From Parolsenella catena (GTDB taxonomy: Bacteria > Actinomycetota > Coriobacteriia > Coriobacteriales > Atopobiaceae): a stretch of 64,000 nucleotides of DNA. Below, in pieces: positions 37,112 to 45,356 of the stretch (the first letter of the stretch is position 1; each line of letters starts with the position of its first letter). The stretch is from the NCBI RefSeq assembly GCF_003966955.1, contig NZ_AP019367.1:930001-994000 (forward strand), read 5' to 3'. The notes beneath the pieces were generated by a model. It was not told the DNA's origin and did no database searches. It saw only the letters and a list, made by a program, of their open reading frames with translations. A program made the position numbers and the translations under genes.

Positions 37112-38080
37112 ATGCGCTGCCTCATCGCACATAATCCACGCTCGGGCTTTGGCTCCGACGCCGTCTTCGCGTTCGAGCGCGAGCTCGTCCACGCGGGCGA
37201 CGAGTGCGTCCTTCGCGTCCTGGGCGAGGAATGCGACAACGAGCAGGTCCTCGCGGATGCGGAGAGCTTTGACGTCGTCGTGGTGTCTGGTGGAGACGGC
37301 ACGGTCTCCAACCTTCTGTACACGCTGCGCAACCGAGATGTGGACGTCTGCGTGTTCCCCTCCGGCACGGCGAACCTGCTCTTCGCAAACATCGGCAACT
37401 CCCCCGAGCCGGCTGCGCTCGCAAGAGCCTGCAGGTGGGCCAACACCGCCGCCTGCGACCTTGGGGAGGCAAGCTGGATCGCAGACGGCGCATCCCACAC
37501 GAGGGGCTTCTCTATCATGGCGGGGACCGGCTTTGACGCCGAGCTCATGAGCGCGGCAGCACCCAACAAGAAGGCCATGGGCGAGGCCGCCTACTTCATG
37601 GCCGCCCTCTCCGATCCAAGCCCGCGCGTCGTCCACTACCGCATCGAGGTTGACGGCGTCGCTCACGAGTGCGACGGCATCGCCTGTCTCGTCGCCAACA
37701 ACGCCATGATCCAGCTCGACATGGAGATCGTCCCCGGCTGCACGATGGTTGACGGTCGGCTCGACGTCATCGTCCTTGAGGTGAGTCGCACCGCCGAGCT
37801 CATTCGCCCGCTGCTGTCGGGTCTTCTGGACCCCAAGGGCAAGCTGGGCAGGCCCACGCTCGAGACGTTCCGCGGAAGGTCCGTCTCCATCACCGCCTCC
37901 GAGCCCATACCCATGCAGGTCGACGGCGAGGTCATCTGCGACGCGGTAACGCACTGGGACGCCCGTGTGCTCGCAGGAGCAAACAACCTCGTGGTGGACG
38001 GCCTGAGCCGCTACGCGCCCGACGAGCCAAGGACTGCTCCGAAGCACCCCGTTGCCGCAGACCTTCCCTTCCCCGAATAG
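37112..38080 (+). CDS. Diacylglycerol/sphingosine-type lipid kinase
   Basis: 322 residues of the DagK/YegS family, membrane-associated lipid phosphorylation. The nucleotide loop is VVVSGGDGTVSNLLYTL, preceded by the start LIAHNPRSGFGSDA. PSGTANLLFANI and GTGFDAELM are conserved acceptor motifs. The C-terminal domain includes PIPMQVDGEVI. Roles range from recycling diacylglycerol to making phosphatidylglycerol-type precursors; which one applies here is not clear. AGGAGG-like sequence lies before the ATG. Shares a short divergent region with rnd. Confidence 0.9.
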   Translation: MRCLIAHNPRSGFGSDAVFAFERELVHAGDECVLRVLGEECDNEQVLADAESFDVVVVSGGDGTVSNLLYTLRNRDVDVCVFPSGTANLLFANIGNSPEPAALARACRWANTAACDLGEASWIADGASHTRGFSIMAGTGFDAELMSAAAPNKKAMGEAAYFMAALSDPSPRVVHYRIEVDGVAHECDGIACLVANNAMIQLDMEIVPGCTMVDGRLDVIVLEVSRTAELIRPLLSGLLDPKGKLGRPTLETFRGRSVSITASEPIPMQVDGEVICDAVTHWDARVLAGANNLVVDGLSRYAPDEPRTAPKHPVAADLPFPE

Positions 38081-38101
38081 GACTCATTGAGACCCGCGCA
38101 C

Positions 38102-38144
38102 AAAAGAGGCCCCGCCACGATTCAAGCGAAACGTGGTGGGGCCT
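38102..38144. terminator. Convergent terminator between lipid kinase and RmlA-like genes
   Basis: AGGCCCCGCCACG pairs with CGTGGTGGGGCCT (one wobble) around a 12-base loop. On the minus strand it is followed by CTTTTGTG, giving a usable U-tract for the RmlA-like gene. On the plus strand the tail is ACTCG, so termination of the lipid kinase is less certain. Confidence 0.8.
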
Positions 38145-38180
38145 ACTCGTATGCGTAAATTGACCGGCTCGTGGGGCAAA

Positions 38181-39065
38181 CTACTTGAGCTCGTCCGTCG
38201 AGAGGGCGATTCCCTCAAGGTACTTGCCGTACTCGGTCTTCTGGATCTTGCTCGCGAGCGAGAGGAGCTGGGCGCGGCCGATCCAGCCCTTGCGATAGGC
38301 GATCTCCTCGATGGAGGCGATCTTGGTGCCCGTGGACTGCTGGACAACGCGCACGAACTCGCCGGCGTGGAACAGGTCATCGACCGTGCGCGGGCTGAAC
38401 CAGGCAAAGCCCTCGGGAAGCATCGTGGTGTAGAGCTGCTTGTGGTCGAGGTAGATCTGGTTGAGGTCCGTGATCTCGAGCTCGCCACGCGCGGAGGGCT
38501 TGAGCGTCTTGGCGTACTCGACGACCTTTTCGTCATAGACGTACAGGCCGGTGGCCACGTAGTTGGTACGGGCCTCCTCGGGCTTCTCCTCGATGTAGGA
38601 GACCTTCTTGGTGGAGGCGTCGAAGTCGATGACGGCATAGGACTCGGGGTGCTTCACCTGATAGCCAAACACCGTGGCGCCCTTCTTGCGCGTGATGGCC
38701 TCGGAGAGGTTCTGGTCAAAGCCGGAGCCGTAGAAGATACTGTCAGCGAGGATGAGCGCCACGCGGTCGCCGTCGATGAAGTCCTCGCCAATGAGAAACG
38801 CCTGGGCGATGCCATCGCGGCTCTCCTGGGCCTTGTACTGGATGTTCATGCCAAGCTGGGAGCCATCGCCAAAGTGAGCCTCGTAGGCGCCCATATCCTG
38901 CGGGTTCACGATGAACAGAACGTCGCGGATATCCGCCTTCATGAGCGTGGCGAGCGAGTAGTAGACGAGCGGCTTGTCATAGATGGGAAGCAGGTGCTTG
39001 GAGCCCGAGAACGTCATGGGGTACAGGTGCGTGCCGAAACCTCCGGCCAAAACGATGCCCTTCAC
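38181..39065 (-). CDS. RmlA-like nucleotidyltransferase with altered active-site motifs
   Basis: 294 residues aligning end to end with glucose-1-phosphate thymidylyltransferase (RmlA): KHLLPIYDKPLVYYSLATLM, DGSQLGMNIQYKAQ, DGIAQAFLIGEDFI, LKPSARGELEITDLNQIYL, IEEIAYRKGWI. But key motifs differ. The signature loop GGSGTRLYP reads GGFGTHLYP (Arg to His at 13), GDNIFYG reads ADSIFYG, and the metal-binding WLDTGT reads WFSPRT, losing the second metal aspartate. No other dTDP-rhamnose genes are nearby. It may be a regulatory or changed-specificity paralogue. The start is GTG with AAGGAGG 9 bases upstream; a TATACT -10 lies upstream. Confidence 0.82.
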   Translation of the reverse strand: MKGIVLAGGFGTHLYPMTFSGSKHLLPIYDKPLVYYSLATLMKADIRDVLFIVNPQDMGAYEAHFGDGSQLGMNIQYKAQESRDGIAQAFLIGEDFIDGDRVALILADSIFYGSGFDQNLSEAITRKKGATVFGYQVKHPESYAVIDFDASTKKVSYIEEKPEEARTNYVATGLYVYDEKVVEYAKTLKPSARGELEITDLNQIYLDHKQLYTTMLPEGFAWFSPRTVDDLFHAGEFVRVVQQSTGTKIASIEEIAYRKGWIGRAQLLSLASKIQKTEYGKYLEGIALSTDELK

Positions 39066-39104
39066 TTGGATGAGCCTCCTTGGGTCGCGTGTATGCTCGT
39101 AAGA

Positions 39105-39110
39105 AGTATA
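39105..39110 (-). promoter_or_regulatory. -10 element for the RmlA-like gene
   Basis: TATACT on the minus strand, ~40 bases before the GTG start. No good -35 at 16-18 bases. It is back-to-back with the gltX -10 (39159), so the two divergent promoters share ~50 bases. Confidence 0.4.
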
Positions 39111-39158
39111 GCGCCACAGGCGAGCTTGGCCTGCTCGCGCCGCGGCAATCGGGCGGCG

Positions 39159-39164
39159 TATACT
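39159..39164 (+). promoter_or_regulatory. -10 element for gltX
   Basis: TATACT on the plus strand, 38 bases before the gltX ATG. The region 17 bases upstream is very GC-rich and lacks a recognisable -35. Confidence 0.4.
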
Positions 39165-39201
39165 TATGCGGTCTATGTACCTGAGCAAGGAGGACTCCTA
39201 C

Positions 39202-40689
39202 ATGTCCGATAGCACCAAGCCCGTACGCGTGCGCTTTGCCCCCTCTCCCACGGGCAAGCTCCACGTTGGCGGCGCGCGCACCGCAATCTTCAACTGGGCC
39301 TTCGCCCGCGCAAACAACGGCACGTTCATCCTACGCATCGACGATACCGACCCGACGCGCTCCACCGACGAGAACACCCAGATCATCCTGCGCGCCATGC
39401 GCTGGATGGGTCTCGACTGGGACGAGGGCCCGGACGTGGGCGGCGAGTTTGGCCCCTACGCCCAGACCGAGCGCCTGGACATGTACAAGGCGGCCGCCCA
39501 GAGGCTCTGGGACGAGGGCAAGGCCTATCCCTGCTTCTGCACGCCCGAGCAGCTTGCCGCAGACCGCGAGGCCGCCAAGGCACGCAAGGACCCGTTCCAG
39601 GGCTACCAGCGCCGCTGTCGCGACCTCGACCCCGACGAGGCAAGGCGTCGCATTGACGCCGGCGAGCCGTACGTCCTGCGCATCAAGGTCCCCGACGGTC
39701 GCGGTGACGTCGTCATCCACGACGCCGTCCACGGCGACGTAACCTTTGACGCCAAGGAGCTCGACGACTTCGTGATCTTCCGATCCGACGGAACCCCCAC
39801 CTACAACTTCGCCACCGTCGTCGATGACGCCGCCATGGGCATCACCCACGTCATACGCGGCGACGACCACCTCTCCAACACGCCGCGCCAGGTCATGGTC
39901 TACGAGGCGCTGGGCGCCCCCGTGCCCGTCTTTGCTCACATCTCGATGATTCTGGGCGCAGACGGCAAGAAGCTCTCGAAGCGTCACGGCGCCACGAGCG
40001 TCGAGGAGTTCCGCGACGAGGGCTACCTACCCGACGCGTTCGTGAACTACCTCGCCCTTCTCGGCTGGTCGCCGGACGGCGAGACGACGATCGTGCCGCG
40101 AGACGTGCTTGCCTCGACCTTCTCGCTCGACCGAGTCTCCAAGAACCCCGCCACGTTCGACCCGGCAAAGCTCGACTGGATCAACGCCGAGTACCTCGCC
40201 AACATGAGCGACGACGAGTTCACCGACAAGATCATGGTGCCCGAGCTCGTCGAGGCCGGCCTCATGGACGAGGGCGACCACACCCGCGAGTGGCTCTGCA
40301 CGCTTGCCTCCGTCGTGCGCCCTCGCACGAAGCACCTCGGTGACGTTGCCGGCATCTGCTCGATAGTCTTCGCCACGGCGGAGTCGCTCACCTACGAGGA
40401 TAAGGCCGTGAGCAAGGGCCTGGCCAAGGAGGGCATGGCAGACGTGCTCGCAGCCGCCGCCTCCGCGCTCGAGGCCGTCCCGGACGGCAGCTGGAACGCC
40501 GAGGCCATCGACGGCGCGCTCGAGGTCTTGCCCGAGCAGCTCGACGTCAAGAAGCGCCTCGTCTTCCAGGCCATCCGCGCCGCCGTCTGCGGCAACCTCG
40601 TGAGCCCGCCGCTCGGCGTTGTCATCGAGCTCGTGGGCAAGGCCGACGCGCTCGCTCGCATCAAGCGCGCCCGCGGCATGGCCCTCTAG
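39202..40689 (+). CDS. gltX: Glutamyl-tRNA synthetase
   Basis: Charges tRNA-Glu, and probably tRNA-Gln if the genome uses GatCAB amidation. It has 495 residues, class Ic. HIGH motif: RFAPSPTGKLHVGGART. KMSKS-type loop: GKKLSKRHGATSVEEF. FILRIDDTDPTRST and HVIRGDDHLSNTPRQ are further signatures. The C-terminal all-alpha anticodon-binding domain has the bacterial pattern. The ATG has AAGGAGG 8 bases upstream. Monocistronic, ended by a long terminator. The only tRNA-Glu and tRNA-Gln genes in view lie 6 kb downstream. Confidence 0.97.
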   Translation: MSDSTKPVRVRFAPSPTGKLHVGGARTAIFNWAFARANNGTFILRIDDTDPTRSTDENTQIILRAMRWMGLDWDEGPDVGGEFGPYAQTERLDMYKAAAQRLWDEGKAYPCFCTPEQLAADREAAKARKDPFQGYQRRCRDLDPDEARRRIDAGEPYVLRIKVPDGRGDVVIHDAVHGDVTFDAKELDDFVIFRSDGTPTYNFATVVDDAAMGITHVIRGDDHLSNTPRQVMVYEALGAPVPVFAHISMILGADGKKLSKRHGATSVEEFRDEGYLPDAFVNYLALLGWSPDGETTIVPRDVLASTFSLDRVSKNPATFDPAKLDWINAEYLANMSDDEFTDKIMVPELVEAGLMDEGDHTREWLCTLASVVRPRTKHLGDVAGICSIVFATAESLTYEDKAVSKGLAKEGMADVLAAAASALEAVPDGSWNAEAIDGALEVLPEQLDVKKRLVFQAIRAAVCGNLVSPPLGVVIELVGKADALARIKRARGMAL

Positions 40690-40714
40690 GGCGCACGTCC
40701 GCACCACGATATGC

Positions 40715-40763
40715 AATGGGGGTGCCCCAGGGTCTGAGACCTTGGGGCACCCCCATTTTCTTT
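40715..40763 (+). terminator. Terminator of gltX
   Basis: AATGGGGGTGCCCCAGG pairs with CCTTGGGGCACCCCCATT (one bulge) around GTCTGAGA, then TTTTCTTT. It is one of the strongest hairpins in the window. A weak hairpin GCGGTT-GCC-AACCGC at 40789-40803 lies between it and the convergent flippase-like gene. Confidence 0.93.
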
Positions 40764-40808
40764 GCAGATTGGCTTATGACCAAGCAGCGCGGTTGCCAAC
40801 CGCCGGTA

Positions 40809-42119
40809 TTACCGTTTCTTCTGAGTGCCGGCCTTCTTGACGACGAGCTTCTTGGAGCCATGCCTCTTGGGCTTGTAAGCCACTCCCCCGCGCGGGGCAC
40901 GTGCGCCAGACCCGCCACGGCCGCGCAGCCGCTGCGCGCGATGGTAGATGCTCTCCCTATGGGAGCTCTTGAGGCCAATCATGGGAAGGGCCGCGAACGT
41001 GGGAAGGAAGAACGTAACGACACGCCACACGAGAAAGCCGGCCGTGGCGGAGCTGCCGAGCATGGGACCAAAGAACAGCGCAAAGCCGCCCTCTGCGCCA
41101 CCCGTCCCGCCGGGCAGGGGAACGGCGGTGGAGACGAGCTGGACCATGGAGCCGGCCGCCAGACAGGTGAGGAAGTCTGCCTCGATGCCGAAGGCGTGGA
41201 GCACGAACCACGGAACCATGTAGAGAAAACCAAGCTGGGTCATGGTGATGACGAGCGTGAGCGCCATGTCCGGGATATTTGCGGCAGAACGCCTGAACGC
41301 CGAGGAGAACTGGGCCACCTGGACGTTGATCATCTCGTCCCACTTGTCATAGTTCTTGACCCAGCCATGACCGTTGGCCCAGCGCAGAAGGCCACTGCCG
41401 GCGCGCCTCACGAAGTTGGGGCACAGGCAGACGACGAACAGGCCGATGAGCTCGAGGGCATGGCCGGCAAAGACTAGCAGGTTGAGAATGACGATGTCGC
41501 CATAACTCGCGATGAAGAATCCGAGCTTGGCCCACAGCATGATGCCGGCAAACAACACGACGCCAAACTGGAACATGATGAAGCGCGTGAACTGCGTGGC
41601 CGAGGCCGCACCCACGGAAAGTCCCGCCTTCGTGAGCTGGTAGATCTGCGAGGGAAGAGCCCCCATCTGCATGGGCGTGAGGTTTCCGAAGAAGTTGCCG
41701 GACGCCTCAACGGCCATGAGGTCACGAAATCCCACCGGTGAGTCGTGGTCGAGGTAGACCGCCGTCACGTAGGCGAGCGTACCCAAAAGAAAATACAGGC
41801 AGACGCAGACGACCGCGCCCACGAGCCATCTCATCTCGACATTCGCGAACGCCGAGACAAACTCGTCGATCTGGCCGGAGAAAAACAGAAACGCCACGTA
41901 GGCGGCGAACACAAGACCGATGAACTGGGCTCCGCGCGCGGCTTGCTTCTTGTCGGGGTCAGCAGGCTTCTCCTGCGCAGAGGACGCATGCCTTCGGGCA
42001 GGAGTCCCGGCAAGCCTCGGCCTGGGAGCTCGGGCCCTGTGCGCGGACTTGGCCTTGGAGGCATCCTCGCCGCCCCCGTTCGCGGCGATATGGGTCGAGC
42101 TGTCTTCGATCTTGGCCAT
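40809..42119 (-). CDS. Flippase-like membrane protein (LPG-synthase transmembrane family)
   Basis: 436 residues. A basic, Ala/Pro-rich cytoplasmic N-terminus (~65 residues) precedes about eight membrane helices of the UPF0104/lysylphosphatidylglycerol-synthase TM family. The hallmark is STAVPLPGGTGGAEGGFALFF near residue 350; VEASGNFFGNLTPMQMGALPSQI earlier is also conserved. The C-terminal synthetase domain of MprF is absent, so it is a stand-alone flippase-like half. The last ~55 residues are very basic (Arg/Lys/Gly). Probable role in moving a lipid-linked compound across the membrane; substrate unknown. Confidence 0.85.
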   Translation of the reverse strand: MAKIEDSSTHIAANGGGEDASKAKSAHRARAPRPRLAGTPARRHASSAQEKPADPDKKQAARGAQFIGLVFAAYVAFLFFSGQIDEFVSAFANVEMRWLVGAVVCVCLYFLLGTLAYVTAVYLDHDSPVGFRDLMAVEASGNFFGNLTPMQMGALPSQIYQLTKAGLSVGAASATQFTRFIMFQFGVVLFAGIMLWAKLGFFIASYGDIVILNLLVFAGHALELIGLFVVCLCPNFVRRAGSGLLRWANGHGWVKNYDKWDEMINVQVAQFSSAFRRSAANIPDMALTLVITMTQLGFLYMVPWFVLHAFGIEADFLTCLAAGSMVQLVSTAVPLPGGTGGAEGGFALFFGPMLGSSATAGFLVWRVVTFFLPTFAALPMIGLKSSHRESIYHRAQRLRGRGGSGARAPRGGVAYKPKRHGSKKLVVKKAGTQKKR

Positions 42120-42230
42120 GAAGCTCCCGTGTCCGTGCGGCGCGCGCCGCCCAAGCTAATCTTCAAGATTTTACCGCGGACAAGGAGGGGCACATGACGT
42201 CAGGGTGCATCTGCACCGCGAACGAACATA

Positions 42231-42258
42231 GGGCACCCAGTCAAAAGACCAGGTGCCC
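42231..42258 (-). terminator. Hairpin ending the ABC transporter/kinase operon
   Basis: On the minus strand GGGCACCTGGTC pairs with GACTGGGTGCCC (two wobbles) around TTTT. The tail TATGTTCGTTCG is only mildly U-rich. It is the first strong structure after the cytidylate-kinase-like gene, 25 bases past its stop. The remaining 100 bases up to the flippase-like gene hold only a minor GTGCA-TC-TGCAC palindrome. Confidence 0.6.
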
Positions 42259-42283
42259 CGCAGACACAAAAATCTTGGCAACC

Positions 42284-42946
42284 CTACTCGGTAGCCTGCT
42301 TGGCGCGCTCGACCGCCGCGACCTTGGTGCGGTATGCGGCCGCAAGGATGTCCACGCAGCCCTGACGGCCAAAGCGGGCGCGGTTGACCACGACGTCCTT
42401 CCCGGAGTGGAGCATCCACTTGCCCGCGGAGTAGCGCTTGTAGAACATCTCGCGAGCGCGCTGCATGCGCTTCACGAGCTTCTTGGCCTTCTTCTCGGTG
42501 ATGCCGCGCTTGGCACGCACGATCTCCACGCGCGCGTCGAGAGGGGCCGTCACGAGCACGGAGATACGGTTGGGGTTGTCGCGAAGGATGTAGTCGGAAA
42601 GGCGCCCCTCGATGATGCAGCTCTGCGTGGAGCCCAGGTCGAGGACGACGCCCTCCATCTGCTTGAAGAGCTTGTCGGCGGCAGAGCGGGTGTCCACGCG
42701 ATCGGGCAGGAAGGCAGCCACCTCAGCGGCAAGGCTCTCGTCATAGGCAGCGATCTGGTCGGTCGTCACACCGGCGCGCATGGAGGCGCGCACGAGAATC
42801 TCGTTGTCATAGAGCGGGATGCCAAGTTCCGTCGAGAGCATCTTGCCAATCTCGTGGCCCTCGGCACCAAAGTCGCGGGCAATCGTGATGACGACCGGAT
42901 AGGTGCTCGTATCGGGACTGACCTGTTCGATGTTCTTGTCAGACAT
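42284..42946 (-). CDS. Cytidylate kinase-like family protein
   Basis: 220 residues of the AAA-like cytidylate kinase family 2. It starts VVITIARDFGAEGHEIGKML, where a GSGG/GAEG loop takes the place of a classical Walker A, and continues with LGIPLYDNEIL and VVLDLGSTQSCIIEGRLSDYIL (split). KRMQRAREMFYKRYSAGKW and the C-terminal helix are typical of members in Coriobacteriia and Firmicutes. True substrates are unproven for this branch. It sits 9 bases after the last permease gene, so it is likely co-transcribed with the ABC importer and may be a regulatory kinase rather than a CMP kinase. Confidence 0.85.
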   Translation of the reverse strand: MSDKNIEQVSPDTSTYPVVITIARDFGAEGHEIGKMLSTELGIPLYDNEILVRASMRAGVTTDQIAAYDESLAAEVAAFLPDRVDTRSAADKLFKQMEGVVLDLGSTQSCIIEGRLSDYILRDNPNRISVLVTAPLDARVEIVRAKRGITEKKAKKLVKRMQRAREMFYKRYSAGKWMLHSGKDVVVNRARFGRQGCVDILAAAYRTKVAAVERAKQATE

Positions 42947-42955
42947 GGTCTCTCC

Positions 42956-43594
42956 TTAGGCGGCGACGACGCGGCGCTGGTAGGCGCGCACGAGCAGCGA
43001 GATGCCAAAGTTCAGCGCAAAGTACAGCAGGAAGACAAAACCATACACGAGGAGCACGTCATTGAGGCTCGTGGTCTTTGCCATGACGACCTTGGAGCAG
43101 TACATGAACTCCGCGACGTTGATGCCTGCGAGGTAAGAGCTGTCCTTGATGACCGTCGTGCACTGGCTGAACAGCGCGGGGATGATCGTCTTGAACGTCT
43201 GCGGCAGGATGATGAGGCGCATCGTGGCAAAGAACCCGAAGCCCTGCGAGCGGGCGGCCTCGAACTGGCTCACCGGGATGGAGTTGAGACCTCCGCGGAC
43301 GATCTCTGCCATGACGGCCGAGGTGAAGATCGTGAACGCCATCACCGAGATGACCACGTCGTTGCCCTTGACCGTGAAGTAGATGAACAAGATCCACAGC
43401 AGGTTAGGCGTGCAGCGGAACAGCTCGATGTAGGCGCTCACGAGCCAGCGGAAGGGACGCGGCGCATACGACTTCACGAGTGCCAGGACCGTGCCGAACA
43501 CGAGCGAGAAGATGATGGCAAAGAACGAGACGACGAGTGTCTTGCCAAAGCCCGCGAGCATGAAGCTCATGTTGTCTGGGGTGAACAGTTCCAT
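42956..43594 (-). CDS. Polar amino acid ABC transporter permease (second)
   Basis: 212 residues, inner-membrane permease of the HisM/GlnP class. The family start TLVVSFFAIIFSLVFGTVLAL and the ELFRCTPNLLWILFIYF segment are clear. The EAA loop is QFEAARSQGFGFFATMRLIILPQ, which docks on the ATPase. About five membrane helices. It begins 3 bases after the preceding permease gene, forming a heterodimer pair (GluC/GluD-like). Confidence 0.93.
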   Translation of the reverse strand: MELFTPDNMSFMLAGFGKTLVVSFFAIIFSLVFGTVLALVKSYAPRPFRWLVSAYIELFRCTPNLLWILFIYFTVKGNDVVISVMAFTIFTSAVMAEIVRGGLNSIPVSQFEAARSQGFGFFATMRLIILPQTFKTIIPALFSQCTTVIKDSSYLAGINVAEFMYCSKVVMAKTTSLNDVLLVYGFVFLLYFALNFGISLLVRAYQRRVVAA

Positions 43595-43597
43595 GTC

Positions 43598-44344
43598 CTA
43601 GGCCTCCTTGGCGGTCTCGGTCGTAACGCCAGGGATGACCTTGGCACGCGGACGCTTCTTGGAACGGGCCTCGAGCCACTGGACGAGGATGGCCAGCGGG
43701 AAGCAGATGATGAAGTATAGGACGCAGGCCATGATGTAGCCCTGCAGGTAGCCGTAGGTGGAGACGAAGTTGTCCGCGTTGTACATGAGGTCTCCGCCGG
43801 CGATGAGCGCGAGCACGGACGTGTTCTTGACCAGGTTGAGCGCCTGGTTGCACAGCGGCGGCAGAATAACCTTGAACGTCTGCGGCAGCACGATGTAGAC
43901 GTAGGACTGCAGGCGCGAGAAGCCCTGGGAGAGCGCCGCCTCGAACTGGCCGCGCGGAACGGACTCGATGCCCGTGCGGATGACCTCGGAGACATAGGCC
44001 GCGTGATACAGCCCCACGCCGAGCGTGCCAAGCGCAAAAGCGCTCGTGCGCACAGGATCAGCCGTGCCCAGGATGGCCTGGAGGAGCTTGGGTCCGGCCA
44101 TGTACATGAAGAACACCTGCACAGGAAGCGGCGTGTTCTGGAAGAACTCGACGTACACGCGGCTGATGCCACGAAGCACGCGCGAGCGCGTGGTGGAGAA
44201 CACACCGAGGATCGTGCCGAGCACGAGCGACAGCGCAAGTCCCGCAAGGACGACCTTGAGCGTAAGCGCAAAGCCCGTCCACAGGGAGTCCATCTCGGCG
44301 AAGGTCAGCGACCATCGCATCGGATCGAGGAGTCCGTCTAGCAT
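43598..44344 (-). CDS. Polar amino acid ABC transporter permease (first)
   Basis: 248 residues. GFALTLKVVLAGLALSLVLG and VEFFQNTPLPVQVFFMYM are the conserved first two segments, and the EAA loop is QFEAALSQGFSRLQSYVYIVLPQ. A basic C-terminal extension (ARSKKRPRAK) follows the last helix. It is separated from the binding-protein gene by a ~90-base gap with two hairpins. Order ATPase-binding protein-permease-permease equals that of the gluABCD glutamate importer of corynebacteria. Confidence 0.93.
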   Translation of the reverse strand: MLDGLLDPMRWSLTFAEMDSLWTGFALTLKVVLAGLALSLVLGTILGVFSTTRSRVLRGISRVYVEFFQNTPLPVQVFFMYMAGPKLLQAILGTADPVRTSAFALGTLGVGLYHAAYVSEVIRTGIESVPRGQFEAALSQGFSRLQSYVYIVLPQTFKVILPPLCNQALNLVKNTSVLALIAGGDLMYNADNFVSTYGYLQGYIMACVLYFIICFPLAILVQWLEARSKKRPRAKVIPGVTTETAKEA

Positions 44345-44370
44345 CTCGTTCCCTTCGTAAACATATGCGA

Positions 44371-44423
44371 GGTCGCCCGGAAGTCAGATCCCGGGCGACC
44401 CGCCAGGGCCCTTGTTGGGGGCC
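44371..44423 (-). other. Two hairpins between binding-protein and permease genes
   Basis: GGTCGCCCGG/CCGGGCGACC is a perfect 10-bp stem around 10 bases (44371-44400). A second, GGCCC/GGGCC-type, is at 44406-44423. Neither has a U-run. Hairpins of this kind after an ABC binding-protein gene commonly protect its mRNA 3' end and raise its level over the permeases. Confidence 0.7.
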
Positions 44424-44434
44424 AAGCAATCAAC

Positions 44435-45277
44435 TTAGAGCAGACCCCAGGTCTGGATCTCCTCATCGATCCAGCCGTTGCTGGTGACGTCCTTCACGAC
44501 GGCCTCGGTGACCTCGGAGAGGTCGGAGCCCTTCTTCGTGGCGATGCCGTAGTCCTGGGCGCCGAACTCGATCTCGGGCTGCAGAAGCTCCTTGTCGTCA
44601 GTCGTGTAGGTCTTGAGCGTCGAGCGATCCATGGCGAAGGCATCGATCTGGCCGGCGTCGAGGGCGCTGTTGATGGAGGGATAGTCGGGGTACTCATCGA
44701 ACTGCGGCGTGGCGGTAAAGCCGTTGTCCTGAAGCATCTTGGTGATTTCGTCCTTGGTCGTGGAGCCCTGGGAGACGCCAATGTGCTTTCCGTCGAGGTC
44801 GTTCATCGAGGACATGGAACCCTTCTTGACGAGGATGCCCACGTGGTCGGTGCGGTACGGGTCAGTGAAGTCCCAGTCCTGCTTGCGCACGTCGGTAATC
44901 GTGTACGTGGCGCAGATGAGATCGAGCGTGTCGTTGTCAATGAGCGGGCCACGAGTCTTGGGCGTGACGTCGGTGAACTCGACGAGGTCCTTGTCCTTGG
45001 CGTCCTCATAGGAAACGTCGAAGATCTTGGCAGCAACCTGGTAGCACAGGTCAATCTCCATGCCCTCGTACTTGCCCGTGGCGGTGTCGAGCAGGCCATA
45101 GCCCATGACGTCCTTCTTGACGCCGCACTTGAGCTTGCCGCGGTCCTTGATGGTCTGGACCTTGGAGCCGGAGTCAGAGCTGGAGCTGCCGCCACAGCCG
45201 ACGAGGCCGAGGCCGGCGACGGCTGCCGCCGCAACGCCCATGGATCCGACGAACTGACGACGGGAGAGACTGCGCAT
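44435..45277 (-). CDS. Amino acid ABC transporter substrate-binding lipoprotein
   Basis: 280 residues. The signal is MRSLSRRQFVGSMGVAAAAV followed by AGLGLVGCGG, a lipobox with Cys28; the twin Arg (SRRQF) suggests Tat-type export. The mature part is a type II periplasmic-binding fold: KLKCGVKKDVMGYGLLD, GMEIDLCYQVAAKIF, TPKTRGPLIDNDTLDLICATYT (split) and IGVSQGSTTKDEI. GluB/GlnH-like, so glutamate, glutamine or aspartate is the likely cargo. The chosen ATG has AAAGGGG 8 bases upstream; the longer open frame runs into the previous intergenic region. Confidence 0.94.
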   Translation of the reverse strand: MRSLSRRQFVGSMGVAAAAVAGLGLVGCGGSSSSDSGSKVQTIKDRGKLKCGVKKDVMGYGLLDTATGKYEGMEIDLCYQVAAKIFDVSYEDAKDKDLVEFTDVTPKTRGPLIDNDTLDLICATYTITDVRKQDWDFTDPYRTDHVGILVKKGSMSSMNDLDGKHIGVSQGSTTKDEITKMLQDNGFTATPQFDEYPDYPSINSALDAGQIDAFAMDRSTLKTYTTDDKELLQPEIEFGAQDYGIATKKGSDLSEVTEAVVKDVTSNGWIDEEIQTWGLL

Positions 45278-45356
45278 GGTGAAACCCCTTTCGTGTTGGT
45301 GACGCAAAGCGTATGGGAAGAACCGCCGGCGCGAGGAGCATGCCGACGAGAGGTGC

